Source: Rothia santali
GTDB lineage: Bacteria; Actinomycetota; Actinomycetes; Actinomycetales; Micrococcaceae
Assembly (NCBI RefSeq): GCF_024199905.1
Contig: NZ_JANAFB010000016.1
Location: 1-64,000, forward strand
Length of the DNA stretch: 64,000 nucleotides
Direction of reading: 5' to 3'
Positions 19,152-27,600 of the stretch are shown piece after piece. The position numbers were made by a program, and so were the translations under genes. Under the pieces are notes generated by a model. That model worked only from the letters and a program-made list of their open reading frames with translations, did not search any database and was not told the DNA's origin. How positions within the stretch are numbered: the first letter of the stretch is position 1; each line of letters starts with the position of its first letter.

Positions 19152-19179
19152 TTGTGAACCGTTCGCATCTGAGTACACT
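19152..19179 (+). promoter_or_regulatory. znuA promoter
   Basis: TTGTGA (19152-19157), a 16-base spacer and TACACT (19174-19179) form a plausible sigma-A promoter, with a start near 19186. It is overlapped by a Zur-like box. Confidence 0.6.
19153..19167. promoter_or_regulatory. Zur-like operator box 1
   Basis: TGTGAACCGTTCGCA is a 15-base near-perfect palindrome (TG-x-GAAC-x-GTTC-x-CA) lying over the -35 and spacer of the znuA promoter. Binding of a repressor here would block RNA polymerase. The gene for a Fur/Zur-type repressor closes the same cluster. Confidence 0.6.
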
Positions 19180-19189
19180 TGCCTGCAGA

Positions 19190-19204
19190 TGAGAACCATT
19201 CGCC
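19190..19204. promoter_or_regulatory. Zur-like operator box 2
   Basis: TGAGAACCATTCGCC repeats the core of box 1 (GAACC[G/A]TTCGC) 37 bases downstream, just after the expected transcription start. It is a weaker palindrome, with GAA and TTC arms. Confidence 0.45.
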
Positions 19205-19239
19205 GAGCCGCCCCGGCGGCACCCCCTGGAGGACACCCC

Positions 19240-20211
19240 ATGCGATCCGCACGTATCCCGAGTCTGCTCGCCCTGACCGCCGCCGGAGCCCTCGCCCTGA
19301 GCGCCTGCTCCGGAGGGGACACGGAGGCCTCGGGCGATGCCAGCGGCGGGGGAGAGGGCCTCAAGGTCGTCACCACCACCAACGTCTACGCGGACGTCGT
19401 CGAGCACGTCGCAGGCGACGGCGTCGAGGTCACCCCGATCATCTCCTCGACCAGCCAGGACCCGCACTCCTACGAGGCCACCGCCCAGGACCGCCTCACG
19501 GTCCAGGACGCGGACCTCGTGGTGCTCAACGGCGGCGGCTACGACCAGTTCATGGAGGACCTGGCGGCCGACTCCGGCGCCACGGTGGTCAACGCCGTCG
19601 AGGTCTCCGGCCTGCAGCCCGAGGACCACGAGCACGACCACTCGGAGGAGGCGCACGCCGAGGGCGAGGACGGCGAGGAGCACCACCACGACCACGGCGA
19701 GTTCAACGAGCACGTCTGGTACAACCTGGACGTCATGGGCGAGGTGACCGACCGCGTCGCCTCGGACCTCGGCGACCTCGACTCCGACGGCGCCGACGCC
19801 TACCGCCAGAACGCCGAGGACTTCGGCGGCCAGCTGGACGAGCTGAAGGACCGGGCGTCCGGGATCGAGGGCGAGGGCAAGAGCTACCTCGCCACCGAGC
19901 CCGTGCCCGGCTACCTCCTCGACTCCACCGGCATGGAGGACGTGACGCCGGAGGACTTCGTCGCCGCGATCGAGGACGGCAACGACGTCCCGGCAGCGAC
20001 CCTCCAGGACGTGCTGGACCAGCTGTCCTCCGGCGGGGTGAACCTGCTGGCCTTCAACGAGCAGACCGAGTCCGGCCAGACCCGCCAGGTCCTGGACGCC
20101 GCGGAGTCCGACGGCGTCGCCACCGTCTCCTTCACCGAGACCATCCCGGAGGGTCAGGACTACCTGGGCTGGATGGGGCAGAACATCGACCACGTGGCCG
20201 ACGCCGTGTGA
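19240..20211 (+). CDS. znuA: zinc ABC transporter substrate-binding lipoprotein
   Basis: This cluster A-I metal-binding lipoprotein captures zinc outside the membrane. A signal peptide with lipobox LSAC ends at about residue 25. The mature protein has metal-ligand regions around SSTSQDPHSYE (His in PHSYE) and NEHVWYN, and a His/Asp/Glu-rich loop (about residues 127-160, with HEHDHSEEAH and HHHDHGEF) typical of zinc rather than manganese binders. It is 323 residues long. ATG 19240 has CTGGAGGACA upstream. Two Zur-like boxes precede it, and znuC-znuB-zur follow. Confidence 0.95.
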   Translation: MRSARIPSLLALTAAGALALSACSGGDTEASGDASGGGEGLKVVTTTNVYADVVEHVAGDGVEVTPIISSTSQDPHSYEATAQDRLTVQDADLVVLNGGGYDQFMEDLAADSGATVVNAVEVSGLQPEDHEHDHSEEAHAEGEDGEEHHHDHGEFNEHVWYNLDVMGEVTDRVASDLGDLDSDGADAYRQNAEDFGGQLDELKDRASGIEGEGKSYLATEPVPGYLLDSTGMEDVTPEDFVAAIEDGNDVPAATLQDVLDQLSSGGVNLLAFNEQTESGQTRQVLDAAESDGVATVSFTETIPEGQDYLGWMGQNIDHVADAV

Positions 20212-20360
20212 TCCGCCCCCGGCCCGCGACGGCCCGTCCCGCCCGAGGGGAGTAACCTGGGCCGGGGCGGGCCGGTCCGCGTCCGGCTCCGGCGCCCCGC
20301 CCCGATCCGCCCCTAATCTGCCCCCCGATCCGACCCCCACCCGAGGAGCATCCCCGCCCC

Positions 20361-21185
20361 GTGACCACGCATCAGACGCCCAGCGTCCGGCTCGAGAACG
20401 CCTCGCTGTCCTTCGGCGAGCGCACCCTCTGGAGCCGCCTCGACCTGGAGATCGAGCAGGGCGAGTACTTCGCCGTCCTCGGACCCAACGGATCGGGGAA
20501 GTCCACCCTGCTGAAGGCCATGCTCGGCCTCATCGGGCTGTCCGGCGGCTCGCTGCGGATCCTGGACCGGCCCGCCCGCCGGGGAAACCCGGAGATCGGC
20601 TACGTCCCGCAGCAGCGGCCCTTCCCGTCTGAGGCGCCGCTGCGCGCCAGGGACCTCGTGGGGCTCGGCGTGGACGGCCACCGCTGGGGGCCCGGCCTGT
20701 TCTCCGCTACGCGGCGCCGCCGGGTCGACGAGCTGCTCGAGCGCGTGGGCGCGAGCGAGTACGCCTCGGTCCCGGTGGGGCTGCTCTCCGGCGGCGAGCA
20801 GCAGCGGCTGCGCGTGGCCCAGGCCCTCGCCTCCCGCCCCCGGATCCTGCTGTGCGACGAGGCGCTGCTCTCCCTGGACCTGAACCACCAGCAGGCGGTC
20901 AGCCGCCTCATCGAGGAGTACCGCCGGGAGTCCGGCGCGACCGTGGTCTTCGTGACCCACGAGATCAACCCCATCATCGACGACGTCGACCGCGTGCTCT
21001 ACCTCGCCAACGGCCGGTTCCGCGCGGGCTCCGTGGAGGACGTCATGACCACCCGCGCGCTCTCGGCGCTGTACGGCGCGCGCGTCGAGGTCGTCAAGGT
21101 CAACGGCCGGTACGTCGTCGTGGGGGCCGGCCCCGGCGAGGGCGCGGAGGACTGCCACGCCCACGACGTCGAAGGAGGCGCCTGA
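20361..21185 (+). CDS. znuC: zinc ABC transporter ATP-binding protein
   Basis: This cytosolic ATPase powers zinc import through ZnuB. The 274 residues contain Walker A GPNGSGKST (about 40-48), the Q-loop VPQQRPF, signature LSGGEQQR (about 142-149), Walker B ILLCDEALLSLD and the H-loop VTHE. The C-terminal stretch is longer than in E. coli ZnuC. GTG 20361 follows a 149-base gap after znuA in which GGGGCGGG and CCCGCCCC can pair; this hairpin may lower downstream expression relative to the binding protein. The znuB ATG starts 2 bases after its stop codon. Confidence 0.93.
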   Translation: MTTHQTPSVRLENASLSFGERTLWSRLDLEIEQGEYFAVLGPNGSGKSTLLKAMLGLIGLSGGSLRILDRPARRGNPEIGYVPQQRPFPSEAPLRARDLVGLGVDGHRWGPGLFSATRRRRVDELLERVGASEYASVPVGLLSGGEQQRLRVAQALASRPRILLCDEALLSLDLNHQQAVSRLIEEYRRESGATVVFVTHEINPIIDDVDRVLYLANGRFRAGSVEDVMTTRALSALYGARVEVVKVNGRYVVVGAGPGEGAEDCHAHDVEGGA

Positions 21186-21187
21186 CC

Positions 21188-22273
21188 ATGGTCACCGCAA
21201 CGATCGCACCCGTCCTCGCCCTGTCGGGGCTGTGGGACCGCGTCTTCGTCTTCGACCGCTACGGGGAGCTGCTGCACCTGCTGAGCCAGTCGGTGCTCGC
21301 CGGGGCGATCCTGGGCCTGGTGGGCGGCGTCATCGGCACCTTCATCCTCATGCGCGACGGCGCCTTCGCCGTGCACGGCATCGCCGAGCTCTCCTTCGCC
21401 GGGGCGGCCCTGGCGCTGCTGCTCGGGTTCGACGTCGTGACCGGCTCGCTCGCCGGCTCCGTCGCGGCGGCGCTGGTCATCGGCCTGCTGGGCGCCCGCG
21501 CGGGCCACCACAACGCGCTGATCGGGACCCTCATGCCCTTCGGCCTGGGGCTCGGCATCCTGTTCCTCGCGCTCTACCAGGGGCGCTCGGCCAACAAGTT
21601 CTCGCTGCTGACCGGGCAGATCGTCTCGGTGGACCGGGCGCAGGCGCTCGAGATGGCGGTGGGCGCCGTCGTCGTGATCGGCGCGCTGCTGGTCATCTGG
21701 CGGCCTCTGACCTTCGCCAGCGTGGATCCCGACGTCGCGGCGGCCAAGGGCGTGCCGATGCGCAGCCTCTCGCTGGCCTTCATGCTGCTGACCGGCATCG
21801 CCGTGGCGCTGTCGGTGCAGGTGGTGGGGGCGCTGCTGGTCATGGCGCTGCTGATCACCCCGGCCGCGGCGGCCGTGCGGGTCACCGCCTCCCCGCTGAA
21901 GGCCGTGCTGCTCGCGGTGCTCTTCGCGGAGCTGTCGATGGTCGGCGGGATCCTGCTGGCGCTGGCCGGCTCGCTGCCGATCAGCCCGTACGTCACCACC
22001 ATCTCGTTCGCGATCTACGCGGTCTGCCGTGCGGTGGGGGCGCTGCGGCGCCGCTTCAGCCAGTCGGGCCGGGCCGGCGGGGCCGGCCGGTCGCGTCGAT
22101 CCGGCGGGGCGGGCCGGCCGGACGGTTCCGGCGGGCCGGACAGCCCCGGAGAGGCCGGGCGCGCGGACGGGCCGCACGCCGGCGGACCGACCGGCCGCTC
22201 TGACGGCGTCACCCGGCCTGGTGACCCCGGGCGTCCGGAGGAAGCTGCGAGCAGCGCGCGCACAGACCGGTGA
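21188..22273 (+). CDS. znuB: zinc ABC transporter permease
   Basis: This is an ABC-3 family permease with about eight or nine hydrophobic segments across residues 25-280, forming the zinc channel with ZnuC. At 361 residues it is about 75 longer than usual. The extra C-terminal tail (from about residue 288) is almost entirely Gly, Arg, Ser, Pro and Asp, and its last 65 bases are antisense to the 3' end of zur. The tail may be disordered or may reflect loss of the original stop codon. The start ATG 21188 follows GAAGGAGGCG. Confidence 0.92.
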   Translation: MVTATIAPVLALSGLWDRVFVFDRYGELLHLLSQSVLAGAILGLVGGVIGTFILMRDGAFAVHGIAELSFAGAALALLLGFDVVTGSLAGSVAAALVIGLLGARAGHHNALIGTLMPFGLGLGILFLALYQGRSANKFSLLTGQIVSVDRAQALEMAVGAVVVIGALLVIWRPLTFASVDPDVAAAKGVPMRSLSLAFMLLTGIAVALSVQVVGALLVMALLITPAAAAVRVTASPLKAVLLAVLFAELSMVGGILLALAGSLPISPYVTTISFAIYAVCRAVGALRRRFSQSGRAGGAGRSRRSGGAGRPDGSGGPDSPGEAGRADGPHAGGPTGRSDGVTRPGDPGRPEEAASSARTDR

Positions 22274-22670
22274 TCTCGACCGTGTGCTGCACGTCGGTGA
22301 AGCCGAAGGCCGCACCCGTCTCCCGGGCCCAGCGCTCGACGGCGTCGGCCTCGATGTCCTCCGCGGCCCCGCAGCTGCGGCACAGCAGGTGGTGGTGGTG
22401 CTCCTCGGCGGCGCAGCGCCGGTACAGGGCCTGGCCCTCGGCGCCCTGGAGCGTGTCGACCTCGCCCGAGGCCTCGAGCGACTGGAGGATCCGGTAGACG
22501 GTCGCGAGCGAGACCCGCTGGCCGGCGTCGTTGATGATCCGGTGCAGCTGCTGCGCCGAGTGGAAGTCCTCGAGGACGGCGAGGGTCTCCTCGACCGCGC
22601 GCCGCTGGCGGGTGTTGCGGACCTCGCCGCTCCTGCGCCCCTGGTCCTCGGTCGTCTGCTGCGTGCTCAC
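22209..22670 (-). CDS. zur: Fur-family zinc uptake regulator Zur
   Basis: This is a dimeric metal-dependent repressor of the Fur family. The 153 residues show the winged-helix region (about 20-85, with QRVSLATVYRILQSLE), the metal-binding EEHHHHLLCRSCG (about 88-100) and a second CARC pair (about 137-140), forming the structural zinc site. GTG 22670 has GAAGG upstream. It converges on znuB and overlaps its end by 65 bases. Its place in the zinc uptake cluster and the boxes before znuA make Zur much more likely than Fur. Confidence 0.92.
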   Translation of the reverse strand: MSTQQTTEDQGRRSGEVRNTRQRRAVEETLAVLEDFHSAQQLHRIINDAGQRVSLATVYRILQSLEASGEVDTLQGAEGQALYRRCAAEEHHHHLLCRSCGAAEDIEADAVERWARETGAAFGFTDVQHTVEITGLCARCSQLPPDARGHQAG

Positions 22671-22741
22671 GATGCACCTTCCTGGCTGGACGGGTGGGGG
22701 ATACGAACCTGACCCTCGATCTTACCGGCCCGCCGCGCCCA

Positions 22742-22771
22742 TGACATTCCCGGCCCCGCCGGGGCTAGGGT
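22742..22771 (+). promoter_or_regulatory. promoter of the MBL-fold hydrolase gene
   Basis: TGACAT (22742-22747), an 18-base spacer and TAGGGT (22766-22771) precede ATG 22778 by 6 bases, indicating a leaderless mRNA. Confidence 0.5.
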
Positions 22772-22777
22772 GGGAGC

Positions 22778-23431
22778 ATGCGACTGACGAAGCACGGCCA
22801 CTCCTGCATCCGGCTCGAGAAGGACGGGGAGGTCCTGGTCCTGGACCCCGGCACCTTCTCCGACGCCGACGCCGCCCTCTCCGGCGCCGACCACCTGCTC
22901 ATCACCCACGAGCACCCGGACCACTGGGACCGGGAGGCCGTGGCGGCATTCCTGGGCTCCCATCCCGACGTCGGGGTGCTCGCGCCCGAGCCGGTCGCGG
23001 AGGCCCTGCGCGGGGAGGTCCCGGCGCCGGAGCGGGTGCGCGCGGTCCGCGGCGGGGAGCGCCTGAGCGCGGGCGCCTTCGACCTGCTGACCGTGGGCGG
23101 CCAGCACGCCCTGATCCACCCGCAGGTCCCGATGGTGCAGAACGTGGGGTTCGTGATCGACGAGGACGTGTACCACCCCGGGGACTGCCTGATCGTCCCC
23201 GACGTCGTGCGGGTGCGCACGCTCCTGCTGCCGATCCACGCGCCGTGGAACAAGATCCAGGAGGTCATCGACTTCCTGATCGCCGTGCGCGCCGAGCGGG
23301 CCCTGCCCATCCACGACGGCCTCCTCGCGCAGAACGGCCGCGACGTGATCGAGGGGCACCTCGCGCGCTTCGGCGAGCGGTACGGGACCGAGTACGGCAC
23401 GCTGGCGGACGGCGAGGCCGTCGAGCTCTGA
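22778..23431 (+). CDS. metallo-beta-lactamase-fold metal-dependent hydrolase (UlaG-like)
   Basis: The 217-residue protein has the MBL-fold metal motif THEHPDHWD (about residues 49-57; HxHxDH). Further His/Asp ligands occur in GGQHALIH, YHPGDCLI and PIHAPWNK, as in UlaG-type and YtnP/YfiQ-like cytosolic hydrolases. No signal peptide is present. It has no Shine-Dalgarno site and starts directly after its promoter. The substrate is unknown. It is next to zur but faces away from it and shows no zinc box, so co-regulation is not supported. Confidence 0.85.
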   Translation: MRLTKHGHSCIRLEKDGEVLVLDPGTFSDADAALSGADHLLITHEHPDHWDREAVAAFLGSHPDVGVLAPEPVAEALRGEVPAPERVRAVRGGERLSAGAFDLLTVGGQHALIHPQVPMVQNVGFVIDEDVYHPGDCLIVPDVVRVRTLLLPIHAPWNKIQEVIDFLIAVRAERALPIHDGLLAQNGRDVIEGHLARFGERYGTEYGTLADGEAVEL

Positions 23432-23550
23432 TCCGGATGCTCGGACGCCTGCCGGGCGCCTCCCACGACCCGATCACCCCACCCAGCCGAGAACCTGGCT
23501 CGCCCGAGAACCCGAGTGAGCCGAGACCCCGACCGCCGAGGAGAGACACC

Positions 23551-23982
23551 ATGTCCACCGTGTTCACCAAGATCATCGAGGGCGAGCTGCCCGGTCGCTT
23601 CGTCTGGAAGGACGACCAGGCCGTCGCCTTCCTCTCGATCCAGCCGTTGACCCACGGCCACGTGCTGGTGGTCCCGCGCGAGGAGATCGACCACTGGGTC
23701 GACCTCCCCGCGCCGCTGGCCGCGCACCTCATGGCCGTCTCGCAGGCCGTGGGCCAGGCGATCGACGCCGCCTTCGAACCGCGCCGGGTCGGGCTGATGA
23801 TCCAGGGCTTCGAGGTGCCCCACGCCCACCTGCACGTGTGGCCCACCGACTCGATCGCGGAGTTCAGCTTCGACCAGGTCGACCGCGACCCCGACCCCGA
23901 GGGCATGGACCGGGCCGCGGAGGCGATCCGCGGCGCGCTCCTGGAGGCGGGCCACCGCGAGGCGGAGGCCGCCGGCGCGTAG
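23551..23982 (+). CDS. HIT family protein
   Basis: HIT proteins hydrolyse or transfer nucleotides from substrates such as dinucleoside polyphosphates or adenylated amines. The 143-residue protein has the histidine triad VPHAHLHVWP near residues 90-99 and the N-terminal FTKIIEGELPGRFVW typical of the Hint branch. ATG 23551 follows GAGGAGAGACACC. It is probably cotranscribed with the hydrolase upstream, 119 bases away. Two GC-rich hairpins follow it. The physiological substrate is not evident. Confidence 0.9.
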   Translation: MSTVFTKIIEGELPGRFVWKDDQAVAFLSIQPLTHGHVLVVPREEIDHWVDLPAPLAAHLMAVSQAVGQAIDAAFEPRRVGLMIQGFEVPHAHLHVWPTDSIAEFSFDQVDRDPDPEGMDRAAEAIRGALLEAGHREAEAAGA

Positions 23983-24006
23983 CCGGGCGGTGCGTCACCT
24001 GGCGGC

Positions 24007-24038
24007 GCGTCACCTGGCTGCGCGTCGCCAGGTGACGC
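24007..24038 (+). terminator. hairpin downstream of the HIT gene
   Basis: GCGTCACCTGGC and GCCAGGTGACGC form a 12-base perfect stem with an 8-base loop, 25 bases past the HIT stop. A second copy of the left arm just upstream gives an alternative pairing. No U-tract follows. Confidence 0.5.
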
Positions 24039-24241
24039 AGAACCGGGCGGGACGTCGCCGGTCGGAATCCTGCCGACCGGCATCTCGCCGGGTGGTGTCT
24101 TTCAGGCCGGCGTCTCGCTGGACGGGACATCGCCGCGGCGGGCCCGTTCGGGTCGATGCGCAGCGCCGCGTCCCGGAGCGGGATCCGGCGCGAACGGTGT
24201 CGGTGCACGACGCCGCGGGATTCATAGCACCCCTTCGGCCA

Positions 24242-24377
24242 GCTAGGCTTTTTCGGAAGCATCGTTCCGACGATCGGTCCGGCACACGGAGCCCCGGGAG
24301 GCGTGCACGGAACGGACGCCAGGTCGAGGGGCAGCGCCGGGTCGGTCGTCGGAACCATGGCTCCGAAAACGCGTAGC
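24242..24377. repeat. long imperfect inverted repeat (41-base arms, 54-base spacer)
   Basis: The arm at 24242-24282 matches the reverse complement of 24337-24377 at 33 of 41 positions with no gap, including GTTCCGACGA and TTTTCGGA. With one gap the similarity continues outward through TCGGC on both sides. The spacer contains a small GGCGT/ACGCC hairpin. Local base composition is less GC-rich than the surroundings. It could be a degenerate MITE, a structured RNA or a palindromic protein-binding site. Confidence 0.6.
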
Positions 24378-24511
24378 AGCCGATGGCGTATGCACTCGCC
24401 CCGCGCCGGCCGCACCGCCTCCACCAGTCAGCGGATCCTCTGTGCCGATGCGTCGGCAGACCGCTTCGCTGCGACGTGCCGCGGGCATTCAGCGGGCTCT
24501 CCACGCGGGGA

Positions 24512-24641
24512 CAGTGAGCGGCCTCCTGACTCCGCCGGGCCAAGAAGCGGCTTCCTAACCCCCCGAGGGTCAGTGAGCGGTTCCCTGACCCCCGAGGGCC
24601 AGCGAGCGGTTCCCTGCCCCCGGGTCAGCGAGCGGCCTCCG
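24512..24641. repeat. imperfect tandem repeat of a 26-30-base unit ending in hrpA
   Basis: Five units begin at 24512, 24541, 24571, 24600 and 24626, each resembling CAGTGAGCGGTTCCCTGACC plus CCCGAGGG. The last unit includes the hrpA stop codon, so the array looks like repeated duplication of the 3' end of that gene. Confidence 0.6.
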
Positions 24642-27600
24642 CCTCCGCGACGGCCGCCGAGAGCGCCTTGCGGATCCGCTGCGGGGAGACCGTCCGCGCG
24701 GTGCCGAGCTCCTGGGCGAAGTGGCTCACCCGCAGCTCCTCGACCATCCAGCCGGCGTCGACGATCCCGGCCGGCACGACGCCGTCGCGCGCGTGCTGCT
24801 CCGCCGCGGCGTCGACCCGGTCCTCCAGCTCCTGGACCTCCAGCATCAGCTGGTGGTCGCGGTTGACCCGCTCGCCGATCTTGTCCATCCGGATCCGCGC
24901 CGCCCTGAGGTAGCGGGGGAGGTGCACGAGCCGGTCGTACCCCGTCGCGGCGACGAAGCCCGGGTAGACCAGCTGATCGACCTGGGCCTTGATGTCGTTG
25001 TAGGCGTTGATGACCGAGAGCGACGCCGAGGACTTCAGCTGCTTCCGCACGGCCGTCGCCTCCTTGAGGATCTCCGCGACCAGGCTGGTCACCGAGAAGA
25101 CGGTGTCGATGAGCTCGGCGCGCACGGCGTCGAAGAGCGCGTCGAAGTCGGCGCGGCGCACCGGCGCCTGGGCGGGCGTCAGCTTGTCCAGGGCCGCGGC
25201 GGTGCAGTCGGCGATGAGCGACTCGACCGAGCCGTGCGGGTTCTGGGTGAACACGATCTTCTCGGAGTTCTTCAGATGCTGCGAGACGTACTTCTGGGGC
25301 GAGGGCACCTTGAGCGCGAGCAGGCGCACGACGCCGCCGCGCTGGGCCCGCGCCCGCTCGGCCTCCGAGGCGAGAATGCGCACCGCGACGGTGGACCCCT
25401 CGTCGACCAGCGCGGGGAAGCCCTCGATCTGCTGTCCGGCGATCCTCCGGGTGATCTTGGTCGGCAGGTCGCGCTCGGGCCAGGCCGTGAGCCCGGAGAC
25501 CTCCGCGACGCCCGCCGCGGAGTCGCCTCCGCCCGCCGGCCCGGTCGCCGTCCGGGCCGGCGCCGGCGCCGGTTGCCCCCGGCGTCGCGGCCGTCCCTGG
25601 CCCCGGGCCGGCCGTCCGCGTCGTGGGCCGACGTCCCGCCGGTGGGCCCCGCCGGCGCGCCCGGCCCCGTCGGCCCGCCGGGCCCCGCCGGAGGCGCGGG
25701 ATCCGCCGGATCCATCCGGACCACCCCCGGTCCGCCCGGCGGAGGCGAGGCGGTCCAGCGCGTCCGGCGAGGCGCCCAGCGAGGCCGCCAGCGCGGACCT
25801 GACCTGCGGCCGCAGCCGCTCCTGCAGCTCCGCGAGGTCCTTGCCCTCGCCGAGGAGCTTGTTGCGCGGGTCCCGGACCTGGAAGGTGACCCGCAGGTGC
25901 GCCGGCACGGCGTCCCAGTTCCACGAGCCCGGCGGGACGATGACGCCCTTGAGCCGCCGCAGCGCGAGCTCCAGCGAGGGGAGCAGCTCGTCGGCGGCCG
26001 GGTCGAAGTCGGCCTCGAGCCGCTCGAGGGCCTGCGCGGCCACGTCCGGGGCCGGCACGAAGTGCTTGCGCGAGGCCTTGGGCAGCGACTTGATGAGCGC
26101 GGTGACCAGCTCCCGCCGCAGCCCGGGGATCATCCACTCGAACGGCGTCGGCTCCAGCTGGTTCAGGAAGACCACGGGGACCTGCACGAACACGCCGTCG
26201 GCGGTGCCCTGGGCGCCGGGCGCGGCCGGGGCGAAGCGGTAGGTCAGGTCCAGCCGCAGCTGCGAGCCGCCCGGGTCGACGACCCAGGTGCGCGGGTACG
26301 ACGACTCGTCGTAGTCTGCGGCCTCCTGGTCGATCAGGGCCTCCGGCGAGAAGTCGAGCAGGTGCTCCTGCGTCGGCCGCGTCTTCTTCCACCACTGGTC
26401 GAAGTGCCGCTCGGAGACGACGTCGGCCGGGATGCGCGCGTCGTAGAAGGCGTAGAGAGCGTCGTCGTCCACGCGCAGGTCGCGACGGCGCAGGCGGGCC
26501 TCGAGCTGGTCGATCTCGGCCAGGCGCCTCTGGTTGCGCTGGAAGAAGCGGTGGCGGGTGCGCCAGTCGCCCTCGACCAGCGCGCGGCGGATGAACAGCT
26601 CGCGGGACAGCTCCGGGTCGATCCGCCAGTAGTTGACGAGCCGCTCCGTGAACACCGGGACGCCGAACAGCGTCGCCTTCTCGTAGGCCATGACCGAGCC
26701 GCGCTTGGCGGACCAGTGCGGCTCCGAATAGCTGCGCTTGAGGAGGTGCCCGGCGGCCTCCTCGATCCACTCCGGCTTCACGGCGGCGTTGACCCGCGCC
26801 CAGAGCTTGGAGGTCTCCACGAGCTCGGCGGCCACGATCCAGTCGGGGTTCTTCTTGAACAGGCCCGAGGCAGGGAAGATCGAGAAGCGGGTGCCGCGCG
26901 CGCCGAGGTACTCGCGGCTGCGCTCGTCCCGGATGCCGACGTGGCTCAGCAGCCCGGTCAGGAGGCTGCGGTGGACCGCGTCCTCGTTCTGGCCCGGGTC
27001 GATCTGCCGGCCGCGCGCGACCGGGACGCCGGCCCGGGAGCCGAGCTCGCGGATCTGCTCGTAGAGGTCCTGCCACTCGCGCACGCGCAGGAAGTTGATG
27101 AACTCGCGCTGGCACATCTTGCGGAACTGGGAGGAGGAGAGCTCGCGCTGCTTCTCCTGCAGGTACTGCCAGAGCAGGAGGTAGCCCGAGAAGTCGGACG
27201 CGTCGTCGCGGAAGCGGGAGTGGTGCTCGTCGGCCTGGGGGCGCTTGTCGGCGGGGCGCTCCCGCGGGTCCTGGATGGTCAGGGCCGCGGCCAGCACCAT
27301 GACCTCGCGCTCGACGCCGTGCTCCTGCGCCGCGACGATCATGCGGCCCAGCCGCGGGTCCACCGGGAAGGCGGCGAGCTTGCGGCCGACGTCGGTCAGC
27401 GGCGACGGGGCGCCGCCGCGGCCCCGTCCGCTCCTGCCCCTGCCGCGCCCGCGACCGCGCCGGCCGCGCCCCGAGCCGCGCCCGGCGGCCTCCCGGCCAG
27501 ATGACGACTCGTCCCCACCCCTGCTGGTCGAGCCGTCACCCCGGCCGCCGGACGAGTCGTCGACTCGGCCCGTCGAGTCGTCACCGTTCTGATCGGTCGA

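Larger units (their letters stand above)
23983..24624. other. 640-base intergenic region with hairpins and repeats, no credible gene
   Basis: The region holds, in order: GCGTCACCTGGC twice (23992-24003, 24007-24018) with one complementary copy (24027-24038); a 9-base hairpin GCCGGTCGG/CCGACCGGC (24057-24081); a 41-base imperfect inverted repeat (24242-24377); and a tandem repeat running into the end of hrpA. A minus-strand frame crosses much of it, but it overlaps the HIT gene and resembles no known protein. I regard the region as non-coding or as carrying an unannotated RNA. Confidence 0.6.

Noticed and set aside
23864-24424. A 186-codon minus-strand frame over the intergenic region upstream of hrpA
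   Set aside because: It overlaps the HIT gene, runs through both arms of the inverted repeat and becomes Arg/Pro-rich; no ribosome site or similarity is evident.
24512-24641. CRISPR-like array
   Set aside because: The units are contiguous imperfect tandem repeats without unique spacers, and no cas genes are nearby.
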